From: Burkholderia sp. | GTDB lineage: Bacteria; Pseudomonadota; Gammaproteobacteria; Burkholderiales; Burkholderiaceae | DNA length: 6,847 nucleotides | Assembly: GCF_018375725.1 (NCBI RefSeq) | Contig: NZ_JAHACR010000236.1 | Location: forward strand, 1-6,847 | Reading direction: 5' to 3' | Shown here: one piece after another, positions 1-5,215 of the stretch | How positions within the stretch are numbered: position 1 is the stretch's first letter | How the letters are laid out: the number at the start of each line of letters is the position of its first letter | The notes under the pieces: model-generated | Told to the model about the DNA's origin: nothing | What the model saw: only the letters and a program-made list of their open reading frames with translations | Database searches by the model: none | Made by a program: the position numbers and the translations under genes

Positions 1-1
1 C

Positions 2-409
2 TACGCGTATCCGGACATCGCCGATGCCGCCGCGCTGATCGACAAGTGGGCAATCCTGCGCGCCGTGCGCGGCGACATCACGAAGGCGCTCGAGGAAGCC
101 CGCACCGCGAACCGCATCGGTTCGTCGCTGCAGGCGGAAGTCACCGTGCAGGCGAGCGGCGCGCGCTACGACGCGCTCGCGAGCCTCGGCGACGATCTGA
201 AGTTCGTGCTCATCACGTCGGCCGCCACGGTCGTCAAGGTCGACGACGATACGCAGGAAAGCATCGACGTGGCCGCATCGCGCTACCAGAAGTGCGAACG
301 CTGCTGGCATTACCGCGAGGACGTCGGCGCACACGCCGATCATCCGACGCTGTGCGGTCGCTGCTTCTCGAACCTGTTTGAAAACGGCGAAATCCGGAGC
401 GCTGCGTAA
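2..409 (+). CDS. ileS: Isoleucyl-tRNA synthetase, C-terminal 135 residues (5' end outside window)
   Basis: IleS charges tRNA-Ile with isoleucine in the cytoplasm. Only the C-terminal part is present: the reading frame is open from base 2 to a TAA at 407-409, so the start and the HIGH and KMSKS catalytic motifs lie outside to the left. What is visible is the end of the anticodon-binding region followed by the zinc-binding tail typical of bacterial IleS. Four cysteines at fragment residues 98, 101, 118 and 121 form CxxC-x16-CxxC, embedded in KCERCWHY and LCGRC. In this family the C-terminal zinc site is needed for aminoacylation. The gene abuts lspA with no gap, which fits the common proteobacterial ileS-lspA arrangement and implies a shared transcript. 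The identification is firm; nothing in the fragment looks damaged. Confidence 0.96.
   Translation, partial: YAYPDIADAAALIDKWAILRAVRGDITKALEEARTANRIGSSLQAEVTVQASGARYDALASLGDDLKFVLITSAATVVKVDDDTQESIDVAASRYQKCERCWHYREDVGAHADHPTLCGRCFSNLFENGEIRSAA
396..399 (+). promoter_or_regulatory. Ribosome binding site for lspA
   Basis: GGAG ends 10 bases before the lspA ATG and lies inside the last codons of ileS. It supports the ATG at 410, which follows the ileS TAA without any gap (TAAATG), so translational coupling is likely. Confidence 0.6.
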
Positions 410-910
410 ATGGCCAAAACCTTGTCGAAAGCGTCCGGTGGCGCGCTCGCGCCGTGGCTCGGCATATCGCTGGTCGTCATCCTGTTCGACCAGCTGACGA
501 AGATCGCGATCCTGAAGACCTTCGCGTACGGCGCGCAGCACGCGCTCACGTCGTTCTTCAATCTCGTGCTCGTCTACAACCAGGGCGCGGCGTTCGGCTT
601 CCTGTCGACCGCGGGCGGCTGGCAGCGCTGGGCGTTCACCGCGCTCGGCATCGGCGCGACGCTCGTGATCTGCTTCCTGCTGAAACGCCATGGCCATCAG
701 CGCCTGTTCAGCCTGTCGCTCGCGCTGATCCTCGGCGGTGCGCTCGGCAACGTGATCGACCGGCTCGCCTACGGCCACGTGATCGACTTCCTCGACTTCC
801 ACGCCGGCGCCTGGCACTTCCCGGCGTTCAACCTCGCCGATTCGGCCATCACGGTCGGCGCGGTGCTGCTCGTCTACGACGAACTGCGTCGCGTGCGCGG
901 CGCACGCTAA
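410..910 (+). CDS. lspA: Lipoprotein signal peptidase (signal peptidase II)
   Basis: LspA is an inner-membrane aspartyl protease that removes the signal peptide of prolipoproteins just before the lipid-modified cysteine, after Lgt has added diacylglycerol. It is the target of globomycin. The 166-residue length is normal for the family. Visible signatures are FDQLTK (residues 26-31), the NQGAAFGF loop (57-64), GNVIDR (113-118) and FNLADSAI (140-147). By comparison with the Pseudomonas enzyme, the catalytic aspartates should be D126 (in HVIDF) and D144 (in FNLAD). Four hydrophobic membrane segments fall at roughly 15-35, 74-91, 99-116 and 142-157. The ATG directly follows the ileS stop and has GGAG upstream, so this start is well supported. 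All key residues are present and the gene looks intact. Its neighbours ileS and coaBC point the same way. Confidence 0.97.
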   Translation: MAKTLSKASGGALAPWLGISLVVILFDQLTKIAILKTFAYGAQHALTSFFNLVLVYNQGAAFGFLSTAGGWQRWAFTALGIGATLVICFLLKRHGHQRLFSLSLALILGGALGNVIDRLAYGHVIDFLDFHAGAWHFPAFNLADSAITVGAVLLVYDELRRVRGAR

Positions 911-932
911 GCACGCATACACTGCGTTGACA

Positions 933-949
933 GCCGGCTACATGCCGGC
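933..949 (+). other. Short GC hairpin between lspA and coaBC
   Basis: GCCGGC at 933-938 and again at 944-949 can pair as a 6-bp stem with the loop TACAT. It is followed by CCGTTTC, which is too poor in T for a convincing intrinsic terminator. The stem sits in the 69-base gap upstream of the coaBC ribosome binding site. A perfect TTGACA at 927-932 overlaps its left edge, but there is no matching -10 box. It may be a weak attenuator or mRNA-stabilising structure; no function is demonstrated by the sequence. Confidence 0.35.
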
Positions 950-968
950 CGTTTCGATCGACCCCTTC

Positions 969-973
969 GGAGG
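969..973 (+). promoter_or_regulatory. Strong ribosome binding site deciding the TTG start of coaBC
   Basis: GGAGG lies 6 bases before a TTG at 980. The next in-frame methionine codon is well inside the conserved flavoprotein fold, so this Shine-Dalgarno match is the main reason to accept the TTG start. Confidence 0.8.
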
Positions 974-979
974 CCCGAG

Positions 980-2191
980 TTGGCACACGCAGAACTCGCA
1001 GGAAAACATCTCGTTCTCGGCCTGACAGGCGGCATCGCCTGCTACAAGATCGCCGAGCTCACCCGTCTGCTCACCAAGGCGGGCGCGACCGTGCAGGTCG
1101 CGATGACCGACGCGGCCACCCAGTTCATCACGCCCGTCACGATGCAGGCACTCTCCGGCCGGCCCGTCTACACGAGCCAGTGGGATCCGCGCATCGGCAA
1201 CAATATGGCACATATCGACCTGTCGCGCGAAGCCGATGCCATCGTCATCGCCCCCGCGTCGACGGATTTCCTCGCGAAGCTCGCGCACGGCTTCGCCGAC
1301 GACTTGCTGTCGACGCTGTGCGTCGCGCGCGATTGTCCGCTGCTCGTCGTCCCGGCGATGAACCGCAAGATGTGGCAGAACCCGGCCACGCAACGCAACG
1401 TCGCGCAGCTCCGCGCCGACGGCGTCGCGGTGCTCGGCCCGGATTCGGGCGCGCAGGCATGCGGCGAAGTCGGCGACGGACGCATGCTCGAACCGGAAGC
1501 GATCTACGAGGCGATCGTCGCGCACTTCCAGCCGAAACTGCTGTCGCACCGGCGCGTGCTGATCACCGCCGGTCCGACGTTCGAGCCGCTCGATCCGGTG
1601 CGCGGCCTGACGAACCGCTCGAGCGGCAAGATGGGTTTCGCGATCGCCCGCGCGGCGCAACAGGCCGGCGCGGAAGTGCATCTGGTCGCGGGACCGGTCG
1701 CGCTGGAGACGCCGTGGGGCGTCTACCGCGAGGACGTGCAGACCGCGCAGCAGATGTACGACGCGGTCATGAACGCCGTGCCGGATGCCGACATCTTCAT
1801 CGCGGTGGCCGCGGTCGCCGACTGGCGCGTCGCGCAACCCGCCGAGCACAAGATGAAGAAGACCGCCGACCGCAAGATGCCCGCTCTCACGTTCGTCGAG
1901 AATCCGGATATCCTCGCGTCGGTCGCCGCATTGCCCGATCCGCCGTTCTGCATCGGCTTCGCCGCGGAAAGCGGCAACCTCGACGCGCACGGCGACGAGA
2001 AGCGCAAGCGCAAGAACGTGCCGCTCCTCGTCGGCAATCTCGGCCCGCAGACGTTCGGCCGCGACGACAATGAAATCGCGCTGTTCGACGCGGCCGGCAT
2101 CACGCGCCTGCCCCGCGCCCCGAAGGACGAACTCGCGCATGCGCTCGTTGCGGAAATCGCGCGGCGCCTGCCCGACAACCGCCTGATCTGA
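980..2191 (+). CDS. coaBC: Bifunctional phosphopantothenoylcysteine decarboxylase / phosphopantothenate-cysteine ligase
   Basis: CoaBC carries out two steps of coenzyme A synthesis in the cytoplasm: CTP-dependent joining of 4'-phosphopantothenate to cysteine (CoaB), then FMN-dependent decarboxylation to 4'-phosphopantetheine (CoaC). At 403 residues it is full length. The N-terminal CoaC half (about 1-185) shows the flavin-fold start LGLTGGIACYK (13-23), the likely active-site His78 in AHID, the PAMNRKMW motif (125-132) with Asn128, and the substrate-clamp ACGEVGDGRM (160-169) with Cys161. The C-terminal CoaB half (about 190-403) shows ITAGPTFEPLDPVR (195-208), TNRSSGKMG (211-219) and KMKK (291-294), whose first lysine matches the conserved catalytic lysine region of the E. 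coli enzyme. The start is TTG with GGAGG 6 bases upstream; the resulting N-terminus begins a few residues before the flavoprotein strand, as in relatives. The gene also goes by the older name dfp. It lies between lspA and dut on the same strand, and coaBC-dut adjacency is common in proteobacteria. Confidence 0.97.
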   Translation: MAHAELAGKHLVLGLTGGIACYKIAELTRLLTKAGATVQVAMTDAATQFITPVTMQALSGRPVYTSQWDPRIGNNMAHIDLSREADAIVIAPASTDFLAKLAHGFADDLLSTLCVARDCPLLVVPAMNRKMWQNPATQRNVAQLRADGVAVLGPDSGAQACGEVGDGRMLEPEAIYEAIVAHFQPKLLSHRRVLITAGPTFEPLDPVRGLTNRSSGKMGFAIARAAQQAGAEVHLVAGPVALETPWGVYREDVQTAQQMYDAVMNAVPDADIFIAVAAVADWRVAQPAEHKMKKTADRKMPALTFVENPDILASVAALPDPPFCIGFAAESGNLDAHGDEKRKRKNVPLLVGNLGPQTFGRDDNEIALFDAAGITRLPRAPKDELAHALVAEIARRLPDNRLI

Positions 2192-2197
2192 CGATAC

Positions 2198-2227
2198 GCG
2201 CGGCGGCAGCACACGCCGCCGCCGCGC
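2198..2227 (+). other. Strong GC hairpin between coaBC and dut
   Basis: Ten bases at 2198-2207 pair perfectly with 2218-2227, leaving a 10-base loop; GCC repeats also allow shifted pairings. The following bases are TTC and not a T run, so this is not a classical intrinsic terminator. It could reduce read-through into dut or protect the coaBC mRNA end. It lies 25 bases before the dut ATG, which has no clear Shine-Dalgarno sequence. Confidence 0.45.
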
Positions 2228-2252
2228 TTCACCGACGCCACTACCGTACCGA

Positions 2253-2699
2253 ATGAAACTCGACCTGAAGATCCTCGACGCGCGCATGCGCGACTACCTG
2301 CCCGCTTACGCGACGTCCGGCAGCGCCGGCCTCGACCTGCGCGCGTGCATCGACGCGCCGCTGACGCTCGCGCCGGGCGAAACGACGCTCGTGCCGACCG
2401 GCCTCGCGATCCACCTCGCCGATCCCGGCCATGCGGCCATGATCCTGCCCCGCTCCGGCCTCGGCCACAAGCACGGCATCGTGCTCGGCAACCTGGTCGG
2501 CCTGATCGATTCGGACTACCAGGGCGAACTGATGATTTCGACGTGGAACCGCGGCCAGACGGCATTCGTGCTGAACCCGTTCGAGCGGCTCGCGCAGCTC
2601 GTGATCGTGCCTGTCGTGCAGGCGCAGTTCAACATCGTCGACGACTTCGCCGCAAGCGATCGCGGTGCGGGCGGCTTCGGCAGCACCGGCCGCCATTGA
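2253..2699 (+). CDS. dut: Deoxyuridine 5'-triphosphate nucleotidohydrolase (dUTPase)
   Basis: Dut hydrolyses dUTP to dUMP and pyrophosphate, which keeps uracil out of DNA and supplies dUMP for thymidylate synthesis. It works as a homotrimer in the cytoplasm. The 148-residue protein is the standard trimeric size. All five family motifs are present in order: motif 1 around ATSGSAGLDLRA (20-31), motif 2 PRSGLGHKHGI (66-76), motif 3 GLIDSDYQGEL (83-93), motif 4 NPFERLAQLV (108-117) and the C-terminal arm DRGAGGFGSTG (136-146). By alignment with the E. coli enzyme, Asp86 is the catalytic aspartate and Phe142 the residue that stacks over the uracil. The ATG start matches the usual N-terminus (MKLDLKILD), although no good Shine-Dalgarno sequence is visible upstream. 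The gene ends the rightward cluster and is followed by a strong hairpin. Confidence 0.97.
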   Translation: MKLDLKILDARMRDYLPAYATSGSAGLDLRACIDAPLTLAPGETTLVPTGLAIHLADPGHAAMILPRSGLGHKHGIVLGNLVGLIDSDYQGELMISTWNRGQTAFVLNPFERLAQLVIVPVVQAQFNIVDDFAASDRGAGGFGSTGRH

Positions 2700-2702
2700 A
2701 CG

Positions 2703-2733
2703 AAAAAGGGGCGGTGCTTGCGCGCCGCCCCTT
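2703..2733. terminator. Intrinsic terminator between converging dut and the DUF347 gene
   Basis: The arms at 2706-2717 and 2722-2733 form a 12-bp stem (AAGGGGCGG pairing with CCGCCCCTT, one U-G wobble further in, then two more pairs) with a 4-base loop TTGC. On the - strand the stem runs into five T residues (the A run at 2703-2707), so it is a good terminator for the leftward membrane-protein gene that ends at 2755. On the + strand, after dut, the stem is followed by TTCGCTCT, which is weaker. It begins 4 bases after the dut stop and probably serves both genes. Confidence 0.85.
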
Positions 2734-2754
2734 CGCTCTGTCACCACTCGAGCC

Positions 2755-3522
2755 TCATTTCCCCGCGGCGGCGCCGACGGCCGCAACAGCCGGGCGGCGA
2801 CGCATCTCCGCGAGCGTCGCATACGCGACCAGCGCCAGCAGCACACTCAACAGCACCGCCGACGAACCGATCGTGCCCAGCGCCAGGCCGCCCTTCGCGA
2901 CCGGCTTCGTCAGCAGGTCGCCGACCGTCGCACCGAAAGGACGTGTCAGCACGAACGCCGCCCAGAACAGGAACACGCTCGACAAACGCGTGAAGTAATG
3001 CGCAAGCACGATCGCCGCCAGCAGACCGCCGATCAGCAACGCGCCGCCGGCGAAGCCGAGGCCCGAGCTGTCTGCCAGGAAATCGCCGAGCGCCGTGCCG
3101 AGCGTGTTGGAGAACAGGATCGCGATCCAGTACAGCACCTCGACCTTGCGCGTCTTGATCTCGTCGACCGACAGAGATTCGCCCGTCAGGCGCCAGATCG
3201 CAAACACCGCCAGCAGAATCGCGACGAGAATCGCCGAGCCCGTTGCATAGCCCAGGCCGAGCGTGCGATCCATGAAATCCGACATCGTCGTGCCGGCCGT
3301 GCTGGTCGCGACGATCACCGCCCAGTAAAGCGGAGGACGATAGCGAGTTGTCGACAGTTGCGCGCCCAGCGAAACAAGGAAGAAACCGATCAGCAGGATC
3401 GAGCTGACCGCATAACCGACATTCAGCGTCGTCGACAGCAGATCGCCGCCGGTCTCGCCGAGCGTTGTCGCGCAGATCTTCATGATCCAGAACGCCAGCG
3501 TGATTTCAGGCAGTTTTTTCAT
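2755..3522 (-). CDS. Integral membrane protein with four DUF347-type repeats, function unknown
   Basis: This 255-residue hydrophobic protein matches the description of the DUF347 repeat family (Pfam PF03988, COG4705-like): four tandem repeats, each with about two membrane segments and a conserved tryptophan. The sequence shows this directly. W12, W67, W132 and W187 are each followed by T or P at +8, G at +10 and D at +15 (D27, D82, D147, D202), with identical spacing in all four units. The first three also share a glycine 9 residues after the Asp; the fourth has 5 extra residues there. One repeated Asp per unit in a membrane setting suggests a transport or ion pathway, but that is inference and the substrate is unknown. 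The ATG at 3522 is chosen because GAGG lies 5 bases upstream and the repeat begins right after it. An upstream in-frame ATG at 3651 would add 43 residues of unlike, hydrophilic sequence and would run through the likely promoter. The gene converges on dut and probably has its own promoter. Confidence 0.88.
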   Translation of the reverse strand: MKKLPEITLAFWIMKICATTLGETGGDLLSTTLNVGYAVSSILLIGFFLVSLGAQLSTTRYRPPLYWAVIVATSTAGTTMSDFMDRTLGLGYATGSAILVAILLAVFAIWRLTGESLSVDEIKTRKVEVLYWIAILFSNTLGTALGDFLADSSGLGFAGGALLIGGLLAAIVLAHYFTRLSSVFLFWAAFVLTRPFGATVGDLLTKPVAKGGLALGTIGSSAVLLSVLLALVAYATLAEMRRRPAVAAVGAAAGK

Positions 3523-3527
3523 TCGAA

Positions 3528-3531
3528 CCTC
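3528..3531 (-). promoter_or_regulatory. Ribosome binding site for the DUF347 gene
   Basis: GAGG on the - strand lies 5 bases before the ATG at 3522. It decides in favour of this start over the in-frame ATG at 3651. Confidence 0.6.
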
Positions 3532-3587
3532 ATGATGAAAGGAGGACGGGAAGCGGCACCCGGAGCGCCACTTCGCCAATTGCTCGA

Positions 3588-3621
3588 ATGGTAAACAATG
3601 CTTGCTTAACGCAGCCTTAGC
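3588..3621 (-). promoter_or_regulatory. Candidate promoter and regulator box upstream of the DUF347 gene
   Basis: This is the most AT-rich stretch in the 212-base gap between the permease and the DUF347 gene. Read on the + strand it contains CTTAAC (3605-3610), five bases, then CTTAGC (3616-3621): a direct repeat with an 11-base period. That layout is typical of DNA sites for OmpR-class response regulators and resembles the PmrA/QseB-type consensus YTTAAK-N5-YTTAAK, with one and two mismatches. On the - strand, TACCAT (3593 down to 3588) is a possible -10 box matching 4 of 6 consensus positions. No good -35 box precedes it, as would fit an activator-dependent promoter. The assignment is inferred from spacing and resemblance only. 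Confidence 0.4.
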
Positions 3622-3622
3622 G

Positions 3623-3692
3623 CCGTATGCCCCGGCCGCTGACCGGTGCACGCGGCGGCTACGCGGAACGGCGAGGCCGATCGCGCATACGG
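3623..3692. repeat. Perfect 8-base inverted repeat, widely spaced
   Basis: CCGTATGC at 3623-3630 is the exact reverse complement of 3685-3692, with 54 bases between. GGCC tetramers inside the arms could extend pairing imperfectly. It lies downstream of the permease stop and upstream of the DUF347 promoter region. It may be a loose terminator-like structure for the permease transcript, or chance, since one such match in a gap this size is not surprising. No small gene is visible in the gap. Confidence 0.25.
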
Positions 3693-3734
3693 GAAAAGCG
3701 GCCGACGTGGGCTCGTGGGCGAACCAGCTGGCGC

Positions 3735-5114
3735 TCAGTGTGCGTGCCGATGCCGGTAATGCAACATGTATGCGAGCGTGAGCAGCACGACAAATGCGAT
3801 GCCGACCGCCATCGTCATCCGGAATTCACGCGTGAACGCGGTCGTCACGAGAATCGCCGCGACCAGCCCCGCGCCGAGCAGGCTGCCGAACGGGTGTCCC
3901 CACATCCGGAACGCGAGCGCCGGGCCGCGATAATTCCGGCGGAACCGCAGATGCGTGACGAAGATCATCAGCCACGTCAACAGCGCGCCGAACATGGCGA
4001 TCGCCATCATCGCGGTAAATGCGGTCTCGGGCCACAACGCGACGAGCACCGCCGCGACCGCGACACCGCTCGTCGACACCCACAGCGCCGCGCGCGGCAC
4101 GCCATTCGCGCCAAGCCGGCCGAACGCCGCCGGCGCGAGCCGCGCACGCGACAGGCTGAACATCATCCGCGTCGTCACGTAGAGCTGACTGTTCATCGCA
4201 GACAATGCCGCCACCAGGACGACGAAGTTGATCACGCCGGCCGCATAGGGAACATGCGTGGCCGCCATCACCTTCACGAACGGACTCTCGTCGGTGCCGG
4301 CCTGCGTCCAGGGGACGATCGCCAGCATCAGCGCAAGCGTCAACAGGTAGAACAGCACGAGCCGGAACACCGTCGAGCGGAACGCGCGCGTCACCGCGTG
4401 CTGGGGATCGCGCGCCTCGCCCGCGGCGATCGCGACGGCCTCGATGCTCATGTAGCTGAAGATCGCCACGATGACTGCGACCCACGTTCCCCACGCCCCC
4501 TTCGGCATGAAGCCGCCATGCGCGGTGTAGTTCGCGAAGCCGATCCCGGAGGCCGCGGGCGCCGACCACACGAGATAAGCGCCGAGCACGACGAACACGA
4601 TGATCGCCGCGATCTTCAGCAGCGAGAACGCGTATTCGACCGAGCCGTACAGCGTGACGCTTCCCATGTTGACGGCGATCAGCAGCGCCGAGAAGCCGAT
4701 CACCCAATACCAGCCGGGCACGGCGGGAAACCAGTACTTCATGAACACCGCGATCGCGCTGATCTCGGTGCCGATCGTAAACACGACCGCGAACCAGTAC
4801 GCATAACGCACCAGAAACCCGGCAAACGGGCCGACGTAGTGCTCCGCATACGCGCCGAACGAGCCGGCCGTCGGATGCGCGACGGTCATCTCCGCGAGCG
4901 CGCCCATCAACAGAAGCGCGATCAGCGCGCCGATCGCATAGGAAATCAGTACGCTCGGGCCGGCGAGCCCGATCGCGAAGCCGCTGCCGAGGAACAGCCC
5001 CGTGCCGATCGCGCCGCCAATCGCGATCATCGCCATCTGTCCCGCCGACAGCGCGTGACGCAGTCCTTCTTCCCGTTCGACGATGCGGTCGAACGCCTGT
5101 TGTCGTTGTGTCAA
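3735..5114 (-). CDS. Amino acid permease, AAT family of the APC superfamily
   Basis: This is an inner-membrane, proton-coupled amino acid importer with about twelve membrane segments. From the preferred start it has 459 residues, close to the usual 450-470. The first membrane segment carries the hallmark IGGAIGTGLFLGSG (residues 32-45). HPTAGSFGAYAEHYVGP (90-106) and the segment-6 signature SYMSIEA (220-226) followed by AGEARDP (231-237) are also diagnostic of the AAT branch (AroP, PheP, ProY, GabP, LysP, CycA relatives). A conserved cytoplasmic loop SRARLAPAAFGRL follows at 322-334. The substrate cannot be read from the sequence, so no gene symbol is given. The start chosen is TTG at 5114: GGGGAG lies 7 bases upstream and the protein then opens with the MTQRQQAFDRI-type hydrophilic leader usual for the family. 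Longer alternatives (GTG at 5129, TTG at 5159) add a Gly/Ser/Val-rich stretch, and the longest overlaps the clpA terminator. The protein ends in an unusual histidine-rich tail, HYRHRHAH. Confidence 0.92.
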   Translation of the reverse strand: MTQRQQAFDRIVEREEGLRHALSAGQMAMIAIGGAIGTGLFLGSGFAIGLAGPSVLISYAIGALIALLLMGALAEMTVAHPTAGSFGAYAEHYVGPFAGFLVRYAYWFAVVFTIGTEISAIAVFMKYWFPAVPGWYWVIGFSALLIAVNMGSVTLYGSVEYAFSLLKIAAIIVFVVLGAYLVWSAPAASGIGFANYTAHGGFMPKGAWGTWVAVIVAIFSYMSIEAVAIAAGEARDPQHAVTRAFRSTVFRLVLFYLLTLALMLAIVPWTQAGTDESPFVKVMAATHVPYAAGVINFVVLVAALSAMNSQLYVTTRMMFSLSRARLAPAAFGRLGANGVPRAALWVSTSGVAVAAVLVALWPETAFTAMMAIAMFGALLTWLMIFVTHLRFRRNYRGPALAFRMWGHPFGSLLGAGLVAAILVTTAFTREFRMTMAVGIAFVVLLTLAYMLHYRHRHAH

Positions 5115-5121
5115 ACCCGAA

Positions 5122-5127
5122 CTCCCC
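5122..5127 (-). promoter_or_regulatory. Ribosome binding site supporting the permease TTG start at 5114
   Basis: GGGGAG on the - strand lies 7 bases before TTG at 5114. A second possible pairing, GGAG 5 bases before GTG at 5129, is the main rival and would make the protein five residues longer. Confidence 0.55.
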
Positions 5128-5157
5128 ACACCCACTCCCGCGCCGCTGGCGCCAGAC

Positions 5158-5192
5158 AAAACGAAACGGCGCGGAAGACTTCCCGCGCCGTT
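5158..5192 (-). terminator. Intrinsic terminator of clpA
   Basis: A perfect 10-bp stem pairs 5165-5174 with 5183-5192 (AACGGCGCGG with its reverse complement) around an 8-base loop. On the - strand it runs out into TTTCGTTTT, so it is oriented to stop transcription leaving clpA, whose stop codon is 23 bases before the stem. It lies only 43 bases before the preferred permease start, so the permease is either expressed from a promoter squeezed into or around this gap or depends on read-through. Confidence 0.85.
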
Positions 5193-5215
5193 GGCTTGAA
5201 ACAGAGGATTATCGC

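Noticed and set aside
927..932. Perfect TTGACA upstream of coaBC as a possible promoter
   Set aside because: No -10-like hexamer occurs 16-18 bases downstream; the candidates are CCGTTT, CGTTTC and GTTTCG. The spacer is a GC hairpin. A coaBC promoter here is not supported.
938..2287. Long open frame on the - strand (449 codons) opposite coaBC
   Set aside because: It is an Arg/Asp-rich shadow of coaBC produced by high GC. coaBC on the other strand has all its family motifs, and the shadow shows no recognisable domain.
3519..3533. Four-codon upstream frame (M-R-F-E-stop) overlapping the DUF347 start on the - strand
   Set aside because: Its stop overlaps the real ATG as ATGA, which is suggestive of coupling, but it has no ribosome binding site of its own and its second codon is the GAGG that serves the real gene.
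3523..3651. Extended N-terminus for the DUF347 protein from the ATG at 3651
   Set aside because: The extra 43 residues are hydrophilic, lie outside the first repeat and cross the AT-rich promoter-like region. The ATG at 3522 has a ribosome binding site.
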